From NCBI GenBank assembly GCA_038380795.1, contig CM076266.1, positions 37,337,425 to 37,401,424 on the forward strand: a stretch of DNA of 64,000 nt, read 5' to 3'. The stretch comes from Pyrocephalus nanus. Lineage: Eukaryota; Chordata; Aves; Passeriformes; Tyrannidae. The notes below the pieces were generated by a model. The model searched no databases. It was not told the DNA's origin and saw only the letters and a program-made list of their open reading frames with translations. The first letter of the stretch is position 1. The number at the start of each line of letters is the position of its first letter. Positions 48,601 to 60,656 of this stretch are shown here, in pieces. The position numbers and the translations under genes were made by a program.

Positions 48601-51600
48601 AAAAGAAGTATTAATTTCTGTGCCAGCTGTTTGGTTTTTTTGTTTTATGCCACACACATGGGACTTTGCTTTTCAAGACTTGCAAAGCTGAGAAGTGGAA
48701 GCCTTTTACCATGTGTTACCTAGCAGGCTGTTCCTCTCTCCCTTCCACCCATCCCCAAAAGCCTGATGACTCTCCCAGCCAAGAGAGGTTGGACACAGGT
48801 CCCTCAGCAGTCTGCCAGTGCCAGCATGTCAGCCAGACTCATCCCTCCCTGCCCAAAGGGCCAGGCTGTGCTCAGCTGCAATGCTCCAGCAATCTCTGCA
48901 CCAGGGCAAGGATTATTTACCAGATTTTTTTTTCCTTTTTATTTGAAAGAGGAGACATTAAAGCAGGGTCACCATCTTTTCTATTCTGTCATCTCCTGTG
49001 GGTGGAAAGCTCCTTAGCTGGGGTAGGCAACAGCAACAACAAAAAGCAAGCATGCCATTCCAATGCGATCTACCTTTCATGCCAATACAGATATTAGACA
49101 AGATTCCAGGGATGTAACAAAGACTTTGACAGTAGTTCACATAATTTACTCTTCACTCTCCCTGCAACTGCAGCTTACCACTAATGAATACAAAGAAAAT
49201 ACAAACACACATTTGAAACACAAGCAAAAATCCCAGTTGTTTTCTTTATGTGTAAGTAATTTCTGTTGAAAATAGACATCCAGGCAGTAGCCCTTTGCTG
49301 GGCACAGCTCACTTATTGGAGATGGCTGCCACCATCAGGAAAGTGACCCAGAAACCTGAGTGGAAGGTCCACACCAAATTTGTAGGGTGGCACCATGAAA
49401 TCTCAGAGTTAGGTCAAACCATTCAATATATTTTTCTCTATGGTTCATCTCTAATAGTTCACTTGATTCTACCACTCGAGAAAAAGATGTGAAAAGCTAC
49501 ACAAGTAGAGCTGAAAAGTAGCCTTGATACTGGACAGTATCAAGACAGATGTTGAGAAAAAAGGTAACTGAGTACTGCCAAGATAATAAGAGATCCTTTC
49601 TGGCATTCCATTATTTACACTTCGGTTCAAGTGTCAGCATTATTGCCATGAATATCACTGTGTCCTTCTTTTCTTCAAATACCGGCTCTGGAAGACTGTA
49701 ATGCTCCATTTAAAAAGAAAACTTACATTACTAGCCCTCATGGACACAGAAAAAACCTTGAAAGCATGACTTGAAAGCATGTCTCAACATGCCCCCACAG
49801 GATGAAAAACCAGATGTCAAACGGAAGGAACACCTACTTTATAATCAATTTTATTAATGTCTGTGCCTTGGTCTTGATTAGAGACAGAAAGATTAAAAAG
49901 AATTAAACAATTTTTTTGCTCTTGTTAGACTTGTTGACTCATGTTTTAAAGATTTATCTCCAATTGTAAGTATTTGAAATGTCTTGAAAATGGGAGATAA
50001 GTATCTACAGTTGCAGAAATGTGTAAGCTGGTGCTTCACTAAATGAACCCCAAATTGCAAGCTGTATGAGGAAATCACTTGGAGGCAATGCCGTGACAAG
50101 AAGTAGCCTAGTTTGGACACCCAGTTCTGGTGCCTTTCTGACATTCTCTTTTTTTTTTTTTTTTTTAAGATCTTGCATATGGAAATGTACTAGCTATTCT
50201 AATACTGTTCCCATTATTGGTAATACTGAGAAAAGCAACAGACTTAATTTGAAAGAAGAAAATGCATGTTTTGTAATACAATTTACAGCAGTTATTTTCT
50301 TTCTGAAAATAATGATATAAGTGAAAGTTGCTAAAGGCTGTTCTGTGCTTGCACTACTATATCAACAAACAGCTCCTTGCAGTGTCCATATAAAGCAGAC
50401 AGAATATCAGCAGTGAAGCCAGATTGAGACTCAGAGCATTTAAATGACCAGGCAACCCAACTAGCCATTCAAGTAGCCAAGAGCAAAGCGGTACTGCCAT
50501 GTGGCAGCCTGTATTTATAGCCTCTGCATCCCATCTAGGCACAAGCTCTTCTCATATGCTCATGCTGGTTTACTATTTCTGTCCTGTACAGAAATAGACA
50601 ATGGACTACATTCAATCCTATTGTTGTTTGTTTTTTTTTTTTTTCTGTGGGCTGACTTTGGCTAATTTTGTTGCTCTATTGGCAATTTTACTTATCCAAA
50701 TATAATAAGAAAGAGTGAGAACCTAAATGATTGATAGCAGCGCTCATTGAAACACTAGTGGTGTTAGGAATTAGTGTGTTCTCTCCCTCCTTATAATGAT
50801 CCAAAATTCAAGACTCTGACAAAGAATAAGCACAAGGGAGGGTCTGGCTCTTGCCTTCCTTTTCAGCAAATGCATCCTTGGGAATAATTTAAATATCGTA
50901 TTTCAGCCTTGTTTTACACACAGAGTGGAGAGGAAAGTAACTGCTGGGTTTGTACTGAAGGCAGGGGGTATGGTGGGAGAATTATTTTGCTAATCCTTCA
51001 TTTTAATCTAGTTAAAGTCCCCTACATTCATGAGCCCAGAAAGAGCTATTGCCTGTTTTTCATACCAAATGGCCTGACTCTCTGGGATATCTTTGAACAG
51101 CGTTTCTTTCAGCAGCTACCTGACATTGCCTTTTGGCAAGTTGTCCTAGCTGAGTCCTAGTGAATTATAAGCATTGCATTGGGACATGCAGGTTTCTAAA
51201 AAAGGAGAAGAAAGCTTCCTTCTTGCCTGGATGCTGGAGCTCAGTCTCTGATTTTATATGGGGGGAGTGGTGATAGGGTGGAGGGTGAGAACCAATAAAT
51301 GCTTATGGCTGTAAAACATTTGGAAACACTTGAGCACAAGCACTGTTCCATTCTTACCCCCTCTGCTGCTTTCTCCCAGTGCAGAGGAGTGGTGGGTGAA
51401 AGGCTGAGATGAACTCCTGAAGTTTCCAATTAGTCAAGAAAAAGGGACAGTTCCAAGGAAAGCCCAAAGAAAACATCTTCCTCAGCTTTTTTGTCTCCCT
51501 TTCCTTTCACCTTTTTGAACTCAGACATCATGTCATATTATGAAAAGGAGTTTGGACTCATGCTTTTACCCCCCTTCCAGCACAAATCTGTTACTTAGTG

Positions 51601-51829
51601 CTAGTCTGAAGTGAATGTGTCAGTCCCCTGTATCTCATGTGCACAGACAGGCCTTGCTCCAAGACACTTAAAACTCTGCCTCCCCACCATCCCTTTTAAG
51701 GGATGTAAGGAAAGGGAACACTTCCCTGCTGGATGACAATGTAGTGAGTTAGCCACATCTGCTTTGTGGTGTGGGGTACACAACTCACATCTTACCGTCA
51801 CGTGAAAGGAGCGAAATTCTAATTCAAAG
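45680..51829. other. Mostly unique non-coding stretch
   Basis: Two GC-richer patches, about 45820-46080 and 48715-48915, stand out from the AT-rich background. They give frames of 98 and 143 codons (45788-46084, 48666-49097), but neither shows a domain or consistent reading-frame signal. T runs of 18 (50149-50166) and 14 (50631-50644) bases are present. No gene is supported. Confidence 0.5.
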
Positions 51830-52062
51830 TCAAATTCCCTACTGCAAAGAGTTGGTTCAGTGGTTGCTACCTGAAATGTATTTGAGACAGAGAGACCTCG
51901 CTTTAATGTCTCACTGGAAATTTGAGGTCTGCACCAGCGCAGCATATTGTCCCTCTCTCTAAAGTGCACAGTCAGCACTGAAATTTGCTCCAAGTCTCTG
52001 TGAGGAACTCGAATCCCCTGACCTACTGGCCCAGAGAGGAGAGTGTAACCAAGTCACTCTGA
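51830..52062 (-). repeat. Deu-domain, tRNA-headed SINE relic
   Basis: Read on the minus strand from 52062 leftwards, a box A-like GTGACTTGGTTACACTCT (52044-52061) is followed at tRNA-like spacing by a box B-like GGGGATTCGAGTTCC (52004-52018). This is the layout of a tRNA-derived SINE head. Next comes TGCTGCGCTGGTGCAGA, then GTGAGACATTAAAGCGAGG (51895-51913), a close match to the Deu/V core motif GATGAGACGTTAAACCGAGG that old vertebrate SINEs share. A CTTTGCAGTAGGGA block (about 51839-51852) continues the family order. No LINE-type tail is clear. The 130-codon minus frame across it is a by-product. It is a very old, immobile copy. Confidence 0.65.
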
Positions 52063-54513
52063 CAATAAACACAGAAACTATTAATAAGATAACCCTCTGG
52101 CTCCAGCAATCTCAGCATCTGTTTAAGACATAAGGAGGATGCCTGGTAAAAAAGAATATAGTAGTGACAAAGGGTTAAATAAATGGGAACGGGGCAGGAT
52201 CCTGCCACTTTAATTCTTTTCCATTATTTGCTGATGAGGTGCAAGTACTTGGCTGTGCAGAGAGAGAAAATTCAAGGGGACCCAGAATCTGGGAATACAC
52301 TGCTTTTAAATGGCTAAAGCTGATCTTAAGAGATAGCGTTCCTGCCCACTTCACAGTTTAATACTTCAATGCATCCATATTTTATGTAATCTCAATTTTA
52401 ATGTCAGCAAAAGTTGATTATAGAACCTCTAAAAGTGAATTTGCAGAAGAGGACAGTGCAGTCTCCTTTGAAAGCAGGTGAGGGAGGACCTGGCAGCCAG
52501 CAGGCTAGAGCCTGGCATGTCAAATAGGTACTAAAGAAGGTTATCAAACTGACTGCTGTAAATGCTGCACAGAATGTTACCTGTCCAACTCAGGACATCT
52601 TTGAAAGGGTGACTGCTACAAGGGGATTAGGACAGTAGAGTGCTTGGTCCTGTTCCCAGAAGCAGCAGCCAAGTACACCACATTCAACACCAGAAGTTGT
52701 GAAGGGCACAGAATTAAAGCTCGTAACCCAAAGAGAATGTGTTCTCCTTCTTAGATGGCTACACTTTCCTAGAGGGACACCATTAAAATAGAAGGGGTGG
52801 CTGCAAACACACTCTGACAGCCAGTACATCTGAAAGGTCAGATTAGATTGAGCACTTAGTCTTTATCCATTAGCAGAAGCTAGTAAATCAGAGACTAGCA
52901 ATGGCCAAGAAATAGCTGTGTCTTTGTAACTTAACCATGTCTTAAACCAGATTGAAAGGGCTCCAGGAAATCTGAGGGCTCTAGATAATACTCTAGATAA
53001 TGTGAGAGCTGCTTCTCTGTGACCTATTTGATAACCTTCCCCACATGAGGATGTTTACAGGCTGGGTGGCAACTAAGATGTTTAGCTGTGCTGAGATGAC
53101 AACTTTATGAGGTAAGAAAAATAGCACAGTGTTTTATTGTTGTTGTCATCGGATGTGGGTGCAGCTTTGAAAGGTTGCTGTAGCAGTTCTGTCAATAGGA
53201 CTTTTTGGAAATAATGATTTTTCTGGTTAGGCCCCAGGCTGAATTAATTGTTTGGAGGGTGTAATTCTTCGTCTGCTGTTAATAGCTTGCTTGAAAAAAA
53301 CAAGACATGAAGTGTTCTTGGAACAATCTGTTCCAAAAGCCTAGGAGCACACCAGGTGGAACTTATTTTAGAAAGGTTTTTGCTTTGAAGGGCTGCTGAA
53401 CGTCTAGTGTTTGTGTTTGGTGTGTCCCTGCTCAAAGAAGCTGGATATTTTCAGGGTATGGCATAATGGACTTCTCTCCTACTCTTCTAGCTTGCTATTC
53501 TCATACCCTAATGAGAAGCTCACATTTGTTGGCATGAGAGCACGTGCAGTGCTTTTACTATGGTCTCTAATCACCTTTCCAGTTGTCCTGTTCATTAGAA
53601 GCAATGGAGGCACTCTTGGAATTGAGCAGGATCTTCCCATTGGGAGGAAGCAAAAAGAGTTCCTTTGGATGCACAGGGAAACTTAATTCTCTTACTTTCT
53701 AAAGTACTTTGTTTCATTTAAATAGTCTGCATGGATATGCCTCCAAGCTTTTATCTGTTATATGTCCAACTCACCCCATGGAAGAAGAGAGGTTAGGGAA
53801 GTGTATTCCTTTCACTTACTTCTTATTTACATGCAGTATTCACACTGGCAGTGCTTCATAACTTTCATTAATGGAAAGGAATTAGGATGGAAAACTTCCT
53901 CAGAGTCTGTGTGTCACTAAGACAGTTTGCATAGCCCAGTCTATGGAAAATGATGAAAATACACACAAAAAAAGATGTTGAATGAATGGATACCTTCAAA
54001 AGAGACAGAAGAAAGCATGTAATAGAGAGATGGAAGAAAAGAGAGAGGATTGCAGGCCTGTACTTCTCTTGATACAAAACTCTTTTTTTTGAGTATTTTG
54101 CAAATAGTGGGGTCTGGTTTAGAGTCTTTGAGGGCTACTATAATAGAATTAATTAATTAGAATGAGAAAAGAAGAAATAACCAAAGCATAATACTTTTTC
54201 AAAAGCAAAATCGGTTTTTATAAGATTTGTGAATGTCTGATTCAATAGGATTTTTTTTCCACAAAAGTAATGAAAAAATTCAAATTTTAACTGAAAAAGA
54301 AAAAAGGAGAAAGAAATAAAAAAACCTTCCTACACTTGAATATGTTGAACACCTTTGAAGCAGAACTTAATGTTTATTAGTTTTTTCTTTACCTTGATTT
54401 TGAAAAGCTAAAGAAAATTACTTTTAGTTATATTTTTTGTGCATTAGCATTCCGTTGCTTTTACTAAATATGTCTGATAATTAAATTCAATAAATTTCAA
54501 TTTATTTTTAGAA
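52063..54513. other. Unique non-coding stretch
   Basis: No gene is supported; frames are at most 91 codons. A short duplication, CTCTAGATAAT twice in tandem, lies near 52979-53000. Otherwise nothing recognisable. Confidence 0.55.
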
Positions 54514-54587
54514 AATCATAGAGTAATTTGGGCTGGAAAGGATCTTTAAAGATCATCCAGTCCAACCCCTCTGCCATAGGAGGGGAC
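54514..54587 (-). repeat. CR1 3' end stub
   Basis: On the plus strand, AATCATAGAGTAATTTGG, GGCTGGAAAGGATCTTTAAA, GATCATCCAGTCCAACCCC and CTGCCATAGGAGGGGAC run in order. This is the reverse complement of the last 75 or so bases of CR1. The octamer-type end is shortened to one AATCATAGA. It is a severely 5'-truncated insertion on the minus strand, with no coding sequence. Confidence 0.9.
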
Positions 54588-57470
54588 TATATTAACATGA
54601 TGTCTGGAGAAAGTCTAGTATAAGCATTCTCATTTTTCTCACTCTGTTTAAAAAATCTTCAGCAGTTTATTTTAGCTTCCAGGAAATTAATGGCAAGTTA
54701 TTTTAGATGATTACATAATGCTATAATTCTTCTCTATTTCTGTGGCAAGGAACTGTACATTGAGAAAAATTTCTAATGTTTAATTACATCAAATGCTCGA
54801 GAAATTGTATCAGAGGAACCTATTTACCTTCTGCTCATGCAATAGCTGCATTGTTATCAATATTTCTGTAAGGTGAAGAAGTATTTCTTTTCCTATTTTG
54901 CAGTTGGTGAACTGATTCTCAGAGAGGCCAAGGAATTTGCCAAAGTTCATAAAGACATCAGCGGTGAACAAGAAACAAAAGTGAACTCTCCTAGGACAAG
55001 ACTAGCACTTTAACAATGTCTGGCATTGCTCTCTGTCCAACATCCACTTGATTTTATCTATTCTTTCATGAAACTTCTGTTGATCTTATAGTCAGAACTT
55101 AAAATGTTTTCCTCATTTACAGTGTCTGATCTCTAAAGAACTTGACAAAGACTTCTGGTTTTCTTCATCTTTGAGCAAGGGGGCAGTGTTAGAAGTAGCA
55201 ACCATTTAACCTTCCCAGGATATATCCCTCTTTTCCTAGTTCCATGCAAGCATCTCGAACTACTCTGCCAAACCCCATATGTAGCAAAAGTGAGAGAAAG
55301 CAGGGAGTGTGTTCCCTTCTACTCTGCCAGTTTTTGTCCACACTTAGTAGAACAGTCTCTGTGCATTGGTGGTGATGCAGATTTTCTTCCCATCCCACCA
55401 TTTCTGTGAATTAACAATGGTAGTCCCAGTTTCCTGCACTAACACTTTGAAACATCTTGCATTTCATGAGCAGTATATCACCCAGTGCTTGGGAATGGTG
55501 ATACAAGGAAGATTCCTTCACAGAAAGCAAGTGATCTGCTGTATTTTTAACTAAGATTTAAAAGAAGAAAAAATCCACATAGGTCTTTCCTCTCTATTTG
55601 TCTGCTTCTGAGGAGTAAGCATCAGAGCAGATCTTCAAGGTGCTCACCCCAGAGAGAGGAGGACAGCTTCTGAATTTGTCTGTGGCCCATGGAAAGGACA
55701 GCAGCCACAAAAGAGTGTGGGTGATACACAACCTTAACTTTCAATCACACCAAACTGAGAGCCCCATGCCTGAATGCCCTTTCTGCCATATCAGCCCCAA
55801 AAGCTTGTGGGAAAAAGGAGGACAAAGACAGGAGAGCAGCCTGCTCTACACAAGGAACAGCGAGGAAATCTGTTGTGCACTGGCACCTCGGGACAGCTGT
55901 TGAGGGAAAGCAGTTGTATCCACTCAGGATAGCAGTCGTGCTCCAGAGCCAGGAAGATGGGCTTGGCTGCTGAGAGCCAGGTGGCTCTGTAACAGAAAGC
56001 AGAATGGCAAGAGCTTTGCATTTCAGTGTCTTGGAGACACCAAGAAAGGGTTGGGGTCCTAGTAAGTTCTTTCCTTGGGAGAGAATGTAACACATAGGCA
56101 AGAGCTGTGGGCCTAAGCTTTTTCTCCAGGGCTGGGAAGATCTCCTAGAGTCCTAAAACATCATTGTTACAGACCAAAAATTACTGATCCAACTGAACGA
56201 TTCTGGTGCTAGGCAAGCCAGTCACCTTTTATATGTAAACACCCTTTGTATGTAAACCACATCACTTTCCTGAAGTTAGATACAGGACATAGGCACATTT
56301 GGCACTGTCCACCTCTAGCCAAGTCTTTTGGAGTCTTCAGGACTTTGATTCAGATTCTTTGTTTGGCAAATAGAAAAACTGAACACATAGCACTCTGCAC
56401 CAGCTGAACCCTTATTTGCTTCACACATAAAGCCTATCTAATGTCAGCAAGCAAGGAGTGTTTGTGAATGAAAAGCTGCACACATATCTGTTGGTTTTAA
56501 GACAGGGGACTGCAAAATTTTCTTATCCTCTCATGCTCTTATTGTGGCAAGTATTTTAAATGTCAGCTCCTCAGGATTATCTCAGAGCTGTATGACCAAT
56601 TCCCAAACTATGTGCATCACTAGGAATATTAGTGGTTCTACAGCACATCCAAACTCACCCTGAAACACTGCAAATAAAAGACTGTGGGTTTAGGATTGCT
56701 TTTTAAAACAAACATTTATTTTAAAAGATAAGAGAATGGCTATTGTCAAGCTAAAAGCTGAAGACAAAATTACTATATATATGGTAGTCTTTAAACGTAT
56801 CAGTCATTTATATTTCTTTATGAGGAAAAAAAATTGGCTGTAGTTGCAATCAGTCTTAATTCATTCTTTATTGCTGCTCTGGTTCTGTGTTATTTGAGCT
56901 GGTTAAACTGTTAAAAGTGTTTCAAATGTTCACATGGTCTGCATTACATTACAGAATAAAAGTAAGTACAGCTCACCAAATGTAACTTTCTGAAATGTAA
57001 ACCACATGAATTTGATTTCTTTGTGGTACAACTTTAATTGGGTTCAGAGGTCTTTTGGTCTTACCTATCTATCTGCTCTCTGATGGCCTGACTTGATAAA
57101 GCTAATACAAAGAATCTGCAAATGTGATCCAAACTGATTACCCTCAGTTACAGTACATGGCTTTATTCTTGACAGTAAGGGCCCTTTAGCCTGGTTCATT
57201 TTGAGGCTGCAAGTTTGAACCCTGGAGCCACCACTGAACTGGGAGTAGAAAAGTCACAACTTATGCTGAAAGGTTGTTGCCCTTGCAACTCTGCAAAATG
57301 AGAGAACAGGAGGGAACAAGAGCACCTAAGTGCAAGTATAAGTGATCGTGTCTCCTAGAAAACCTGCATGAGCATGCATACATTTGTTTGCCTCGCACTG
57401 CCACAAATGTCACAGCAGAGAATGCATCCAACACACCATGTAACAGAGAAGCTACTGTAAACAGAAATTC
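54588..57470. other. Unique non-coding stretch
   Basis: No gene is supported. Two overlapping minus frames of 118 and 100 codons at 55745-56101 lie in a GC-richer patch and share no recognised motif. A box B-like GGGTTCAAAC occurs on the minus strand near 57204-57213 without a usable box A. Confidence 0.5.
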
Positions 57471-57523
57471 CAACAAAGTCTGAAATCTTAAGATACTGAT
57501 CTTAAGCTGATTTCAGATTGTTG
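57471..57523. repeat. 53-nt hairpin with 22 paired bases
   Basis: The left arm 57471-57494 and right arm 57499-57523 pair over 6+9+7 bases (CAACAA, TCTGAAATC, TTAAGAT with their complements). A 2-base bulge sits in the left arm, a 3-base bulge in the right, and a 4-base ACTG loop joins them. A few more weak pairs are possible outside. It is short for a microRNA precursor. It could equally be a decayed palindromic transposon. No family is recognised. Confidence 0.75.
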
Positions 57524-60500
57524 ATATTTTCCTTTTTTCCTATGCTGCGTTGCCTTGATGACTCATCACTCACTCATCAGCCCTCCTCTCTGTTGCACTG
57601 TGTTGTGCCATATGCCTTGAAATATCAGTACTGCTGCTTCCCACCCAGAAAAGCCATCAATAGCTCAGCATCAGCATGGAAGGCACTATACAACAGGTAA
57701 ACTCACCTCAGAGCCTGTGACACAAATTGTAACACAGACCTTTATCAGCTTGTGGGAGCAGAGCAGAATTAAGCAGACAGCTCAGGAGAAATGTAGGTAG
57801 AAGAGGAGCAGTGTGCTGAAATAGTAAAAGTCCCTTTGTCTGGGTAGATAGTTTTCTTGGTTTTGCAATGCACAGCCTTGACTTTGAAAAAGTAACATGA
57901 AAAGGACTCACAGTGCCTATAGATCTTGGAAGAAGATACCATAGAAAGGAACACTCAGCAGACTCAGTAATAAAATAACATAACCCAATATTGAACATTA
58001 CTCAACTGAAACTTCCACTGTAATTCATAAGTTTCATTTGAGTAAGTAAATCAGTAATAAGTAAAAACATTAGAAGTCATCTAGTTCTGGCAAATTACAT
58101 TCTATTTTCCCTACTGGAACACACACACGCACAAACTCTTTCAAAGCCAATGTAGCAAAATTTTTTAGGCTAATATTTTACATCCCATTCCCCAAAGCTG
58201 TTGTTTTTGTCATTTTTTTCTACAGTTCTGTTACTGAGCATTGTTCTGTACCAGTAGAACTGTCCTCCCAAGTAATTTCCATTGGTGAATATATTAGAAA
58301 TAACAAATGAGGTCCCTTAATTATTTCCAGGTTTTTCCAATAAGCAGTGTTGGACAGAAAGCTAAGAACTGTATTGCCACCATGCAAATGACAAGGCAGG
58401 GCCTGTAAACACGGCAGGGGCTTCTCTATTTTCCTGTTCATCTAATGGGCAAGGAGGAGGAGTAAGAAGGAAATGTATACCTCAGTGGCAGTGTTTTATT
58501 GTAACAAAGAATAGTTTTTTTGTCTTGGAGTCATTTACACCCTCTTCAAGGACACAATTTACAGCTTCCCAACTTGGTCATAAGGAAAATTGAACATTTC
58601 CAAGGATGCTTCTTCCAAAACAAAAATTGATTTTTTTTCCCCCCTTGAGGCTTGAAATGTGGTTTTGCGCTTTTGTTCTCAACCCCTGTTTTCTTTTATA
58701 TATGGGGTTTTGCTTCCCTCTGCATTTATGGGTTCTGCTAGAGTCCAATATTGTTTCTAGCATTTGCTTTACAAGAGTTAGGGCCCCACAACCCTTGATG
58801 TTGCATTAACGTGCAACAAAAAGCTCCATGCTACTAGGCTGTGTACAGAAAAAGACCAGACTGGAAGGGACCCCAGCTTTCCCCACAGAGAAATATAGTT
58901 TAACTTGATGGATTCTGGAATGAACTTTGCCTATTATGTTTTATATAGATTTTGAATAAATCCTCTGAGTCACAAATTTCTTATTGGAACAATAGAACTG
59001 TATAGAGGCCAGGGAAAAATTTGGAAGCAAGTATGGATTTCATTCCCTGTCATGGAGCCCAGAATCCATATCTTTCTCCACATCCATTTAGTATGGCACA
59101 AAGGGAACTCACTGACTGTTTTCTTCCAACTTGCTTTGCTACTTCACAGTAGAAATATTATTCTGCTTCCTATTTTACTTCCCTATAGATCAGAAACAAT
59201 TCAACAATGCTTTAGGTCTCTTTCCTCTGTAGGCCTGGAGCAGACTGCAGAGAAAGAAATTAAAGCAGACTAAAAAGGTAATTAATTGGAAGGAGTTAAC
59301 ATTTTCATGCAGCTCTTCCATTTGGTGTCTCTATTAACAGGCTCTGATTATATAATCTACTGACTACATATCTTCAGTCTGGACTTAGTTTACTACCTGT
59401 GCCATGTAACCTCAGACAAACAAAACCACTTGAAACAAACACAAATTGAGAGGAATAATATGAAATCTGTTCAAATTTGGTCTCCTTTAATTATCAACTA
59501 CAGTTCATGTCTTCAAATGTTGTAGCTGTATTTCAACCAGAACCAGTCATCCAAAACAGCCTGTTGAGTTGAAGACTTTTTGTTTGAATATTTAGGAACT
59601 ACTGCTGCCTTTTGCCCACTTTCATTATGTTCATTTACATCTTCTGCACAAAAAAGCTACATCAACTCACATCAATAATGAATTAATGAAGTCCAGCATA
59701 TCCAAAGAGAGATTCCTTCACACACATTAAGTCAGCAGTTCATCTCACCAGGGACAGTTTCCAATAACAGCTCAAAAACACTTGCTGAGAACACAAGCTT
59801 TAGCCATGAATACATCAGGAAAGCTTTCTCCATGCAGCTCTGCCCTGATGCTCCAGGAGAGCATCACTATTTGGATATGTATATCTCTTACACATCTTCC
59901 TGTGCAATACCTGGGACAACCCTACTGCATGTTCCAAGCCAGAATGGAATGGTTTCTCATGTGGCATGAAAAACCACATCAGAAAAGGAAGCTAGATATT
60001 AAACTGTAGCTAGCACTTGCTTCCAAACTGCTTAAAGGGTCAGAGGGCATCACCTCTCAGCTGAATTGTAGTGGCTGATCACTCTCTGGACATCTGAGGC
60101 AACAGTCTATCTGAGATATGACAAGCAACATCCACCATACAAGGACTAATATCTTGTCTAAATGTCCAACTACAAGTGTGAAAGGGGATGCTCATAGCAG
60201 TGTAAGCTGCAAGGCCAGTCACCTGAGATTTAACCAACCTGGAAACCCAGTTCATTACTCTAAGAAACTTCTCATTATGTATATCTATTCGTATTATTTT
60301 CAGCTCATTTTACTATCAAAGGTGTGATCACCCTGTCTTTGCCTGGACAATCACAGACATTTCTATAATGTGGCGGGGAGCGGGGGGGGGGGAAATAAAA
60401 ACAAAAGAAGTTTAAAGTCATCCAAGCCCTTAATAAAAACTCTTAATGCTGGGAATGCTGAGAAGAACAACATAGCTCTAAAGAAATACTGAATGGTTTT

Positions 60501-60544
60501 CAAGGAAAATTGTGAATTCCTCAATGTATTCAGTGATACCAAAG
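57524..60544. other. Unique non-coding stretch
   Basis: No gene or transposon is recognised. Frames are at most 96 codons and overlap on both strands without motifs. Confidence 0.55.
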
Positions 60545-60625
60545 ATGTCAGGTTGGATTTGAACCCATGGCAGAGATCTTTAGGTACTATCAGACAGATG
60601 TAATTGCTCTCAAAACCACCATGAA
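60545..60625 (-). repeat. Candidate tRNA-derived SINE head relic
   Basis: On the minus strand a perfect box B, GGGTTCAAATCC (60555-60566), lies about 40 bases after a box A-like TGGTGGTTTTGAGAGC (60606-60621). That spacing would suit a tRNA with a long variable arm (Leu or Ser type) or a SINE head. No cloverleaf closes: the acceptor arms do not pair and there is no terminator, so it is not an intact tRNA gene. A MIR-like or other old tRNA-headed SINE is the likeliest source. Confidence 0.35.
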
Positions 60626-60628
60626 CTG

Positions 60629-60656
60629 AACAAATGGTTCAGAACAAATGGTTCAG
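60629..60656 (+). repeat. Two tandem 14-bp units
   Basis: AACAAATGGTTCAG occurs twice in direct tandem, followed by the start of a third unit (AACAA). It is a small tandem duplication next to the tRNA-like patch. Confidence 0.85.

Noticed and set aside
50080..50145. CR1 piece suggested by CACCCAGTTCTGGTGCC
   Set aside because: Only about 17 bases resemble CR1 and neither flank continues the element.
51601..51993. 130-codon minus-strand gene
   Set aside because: The frame crosses the Deu-type SINE relic and has no recognised domain.
57202..57240. tRNA or SINE head around a box B-like GGGTTCAAAC on the minus strand
   Set aside because: The only box A-like sequence is far too close, and no arms pair.
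58855..58885. CR1 3' end suggested by GACTGGAAGGGACCCC
   Set aside because: The match is too short and the expected neighbouring blocks are absent.
60372..60392. G-quadruplex site in a G-rich run
   Set aside because: It is a single short G-rich tract (four G, then about twelve G) with no sign of promoter context; it is a simple homopolymer-like run.
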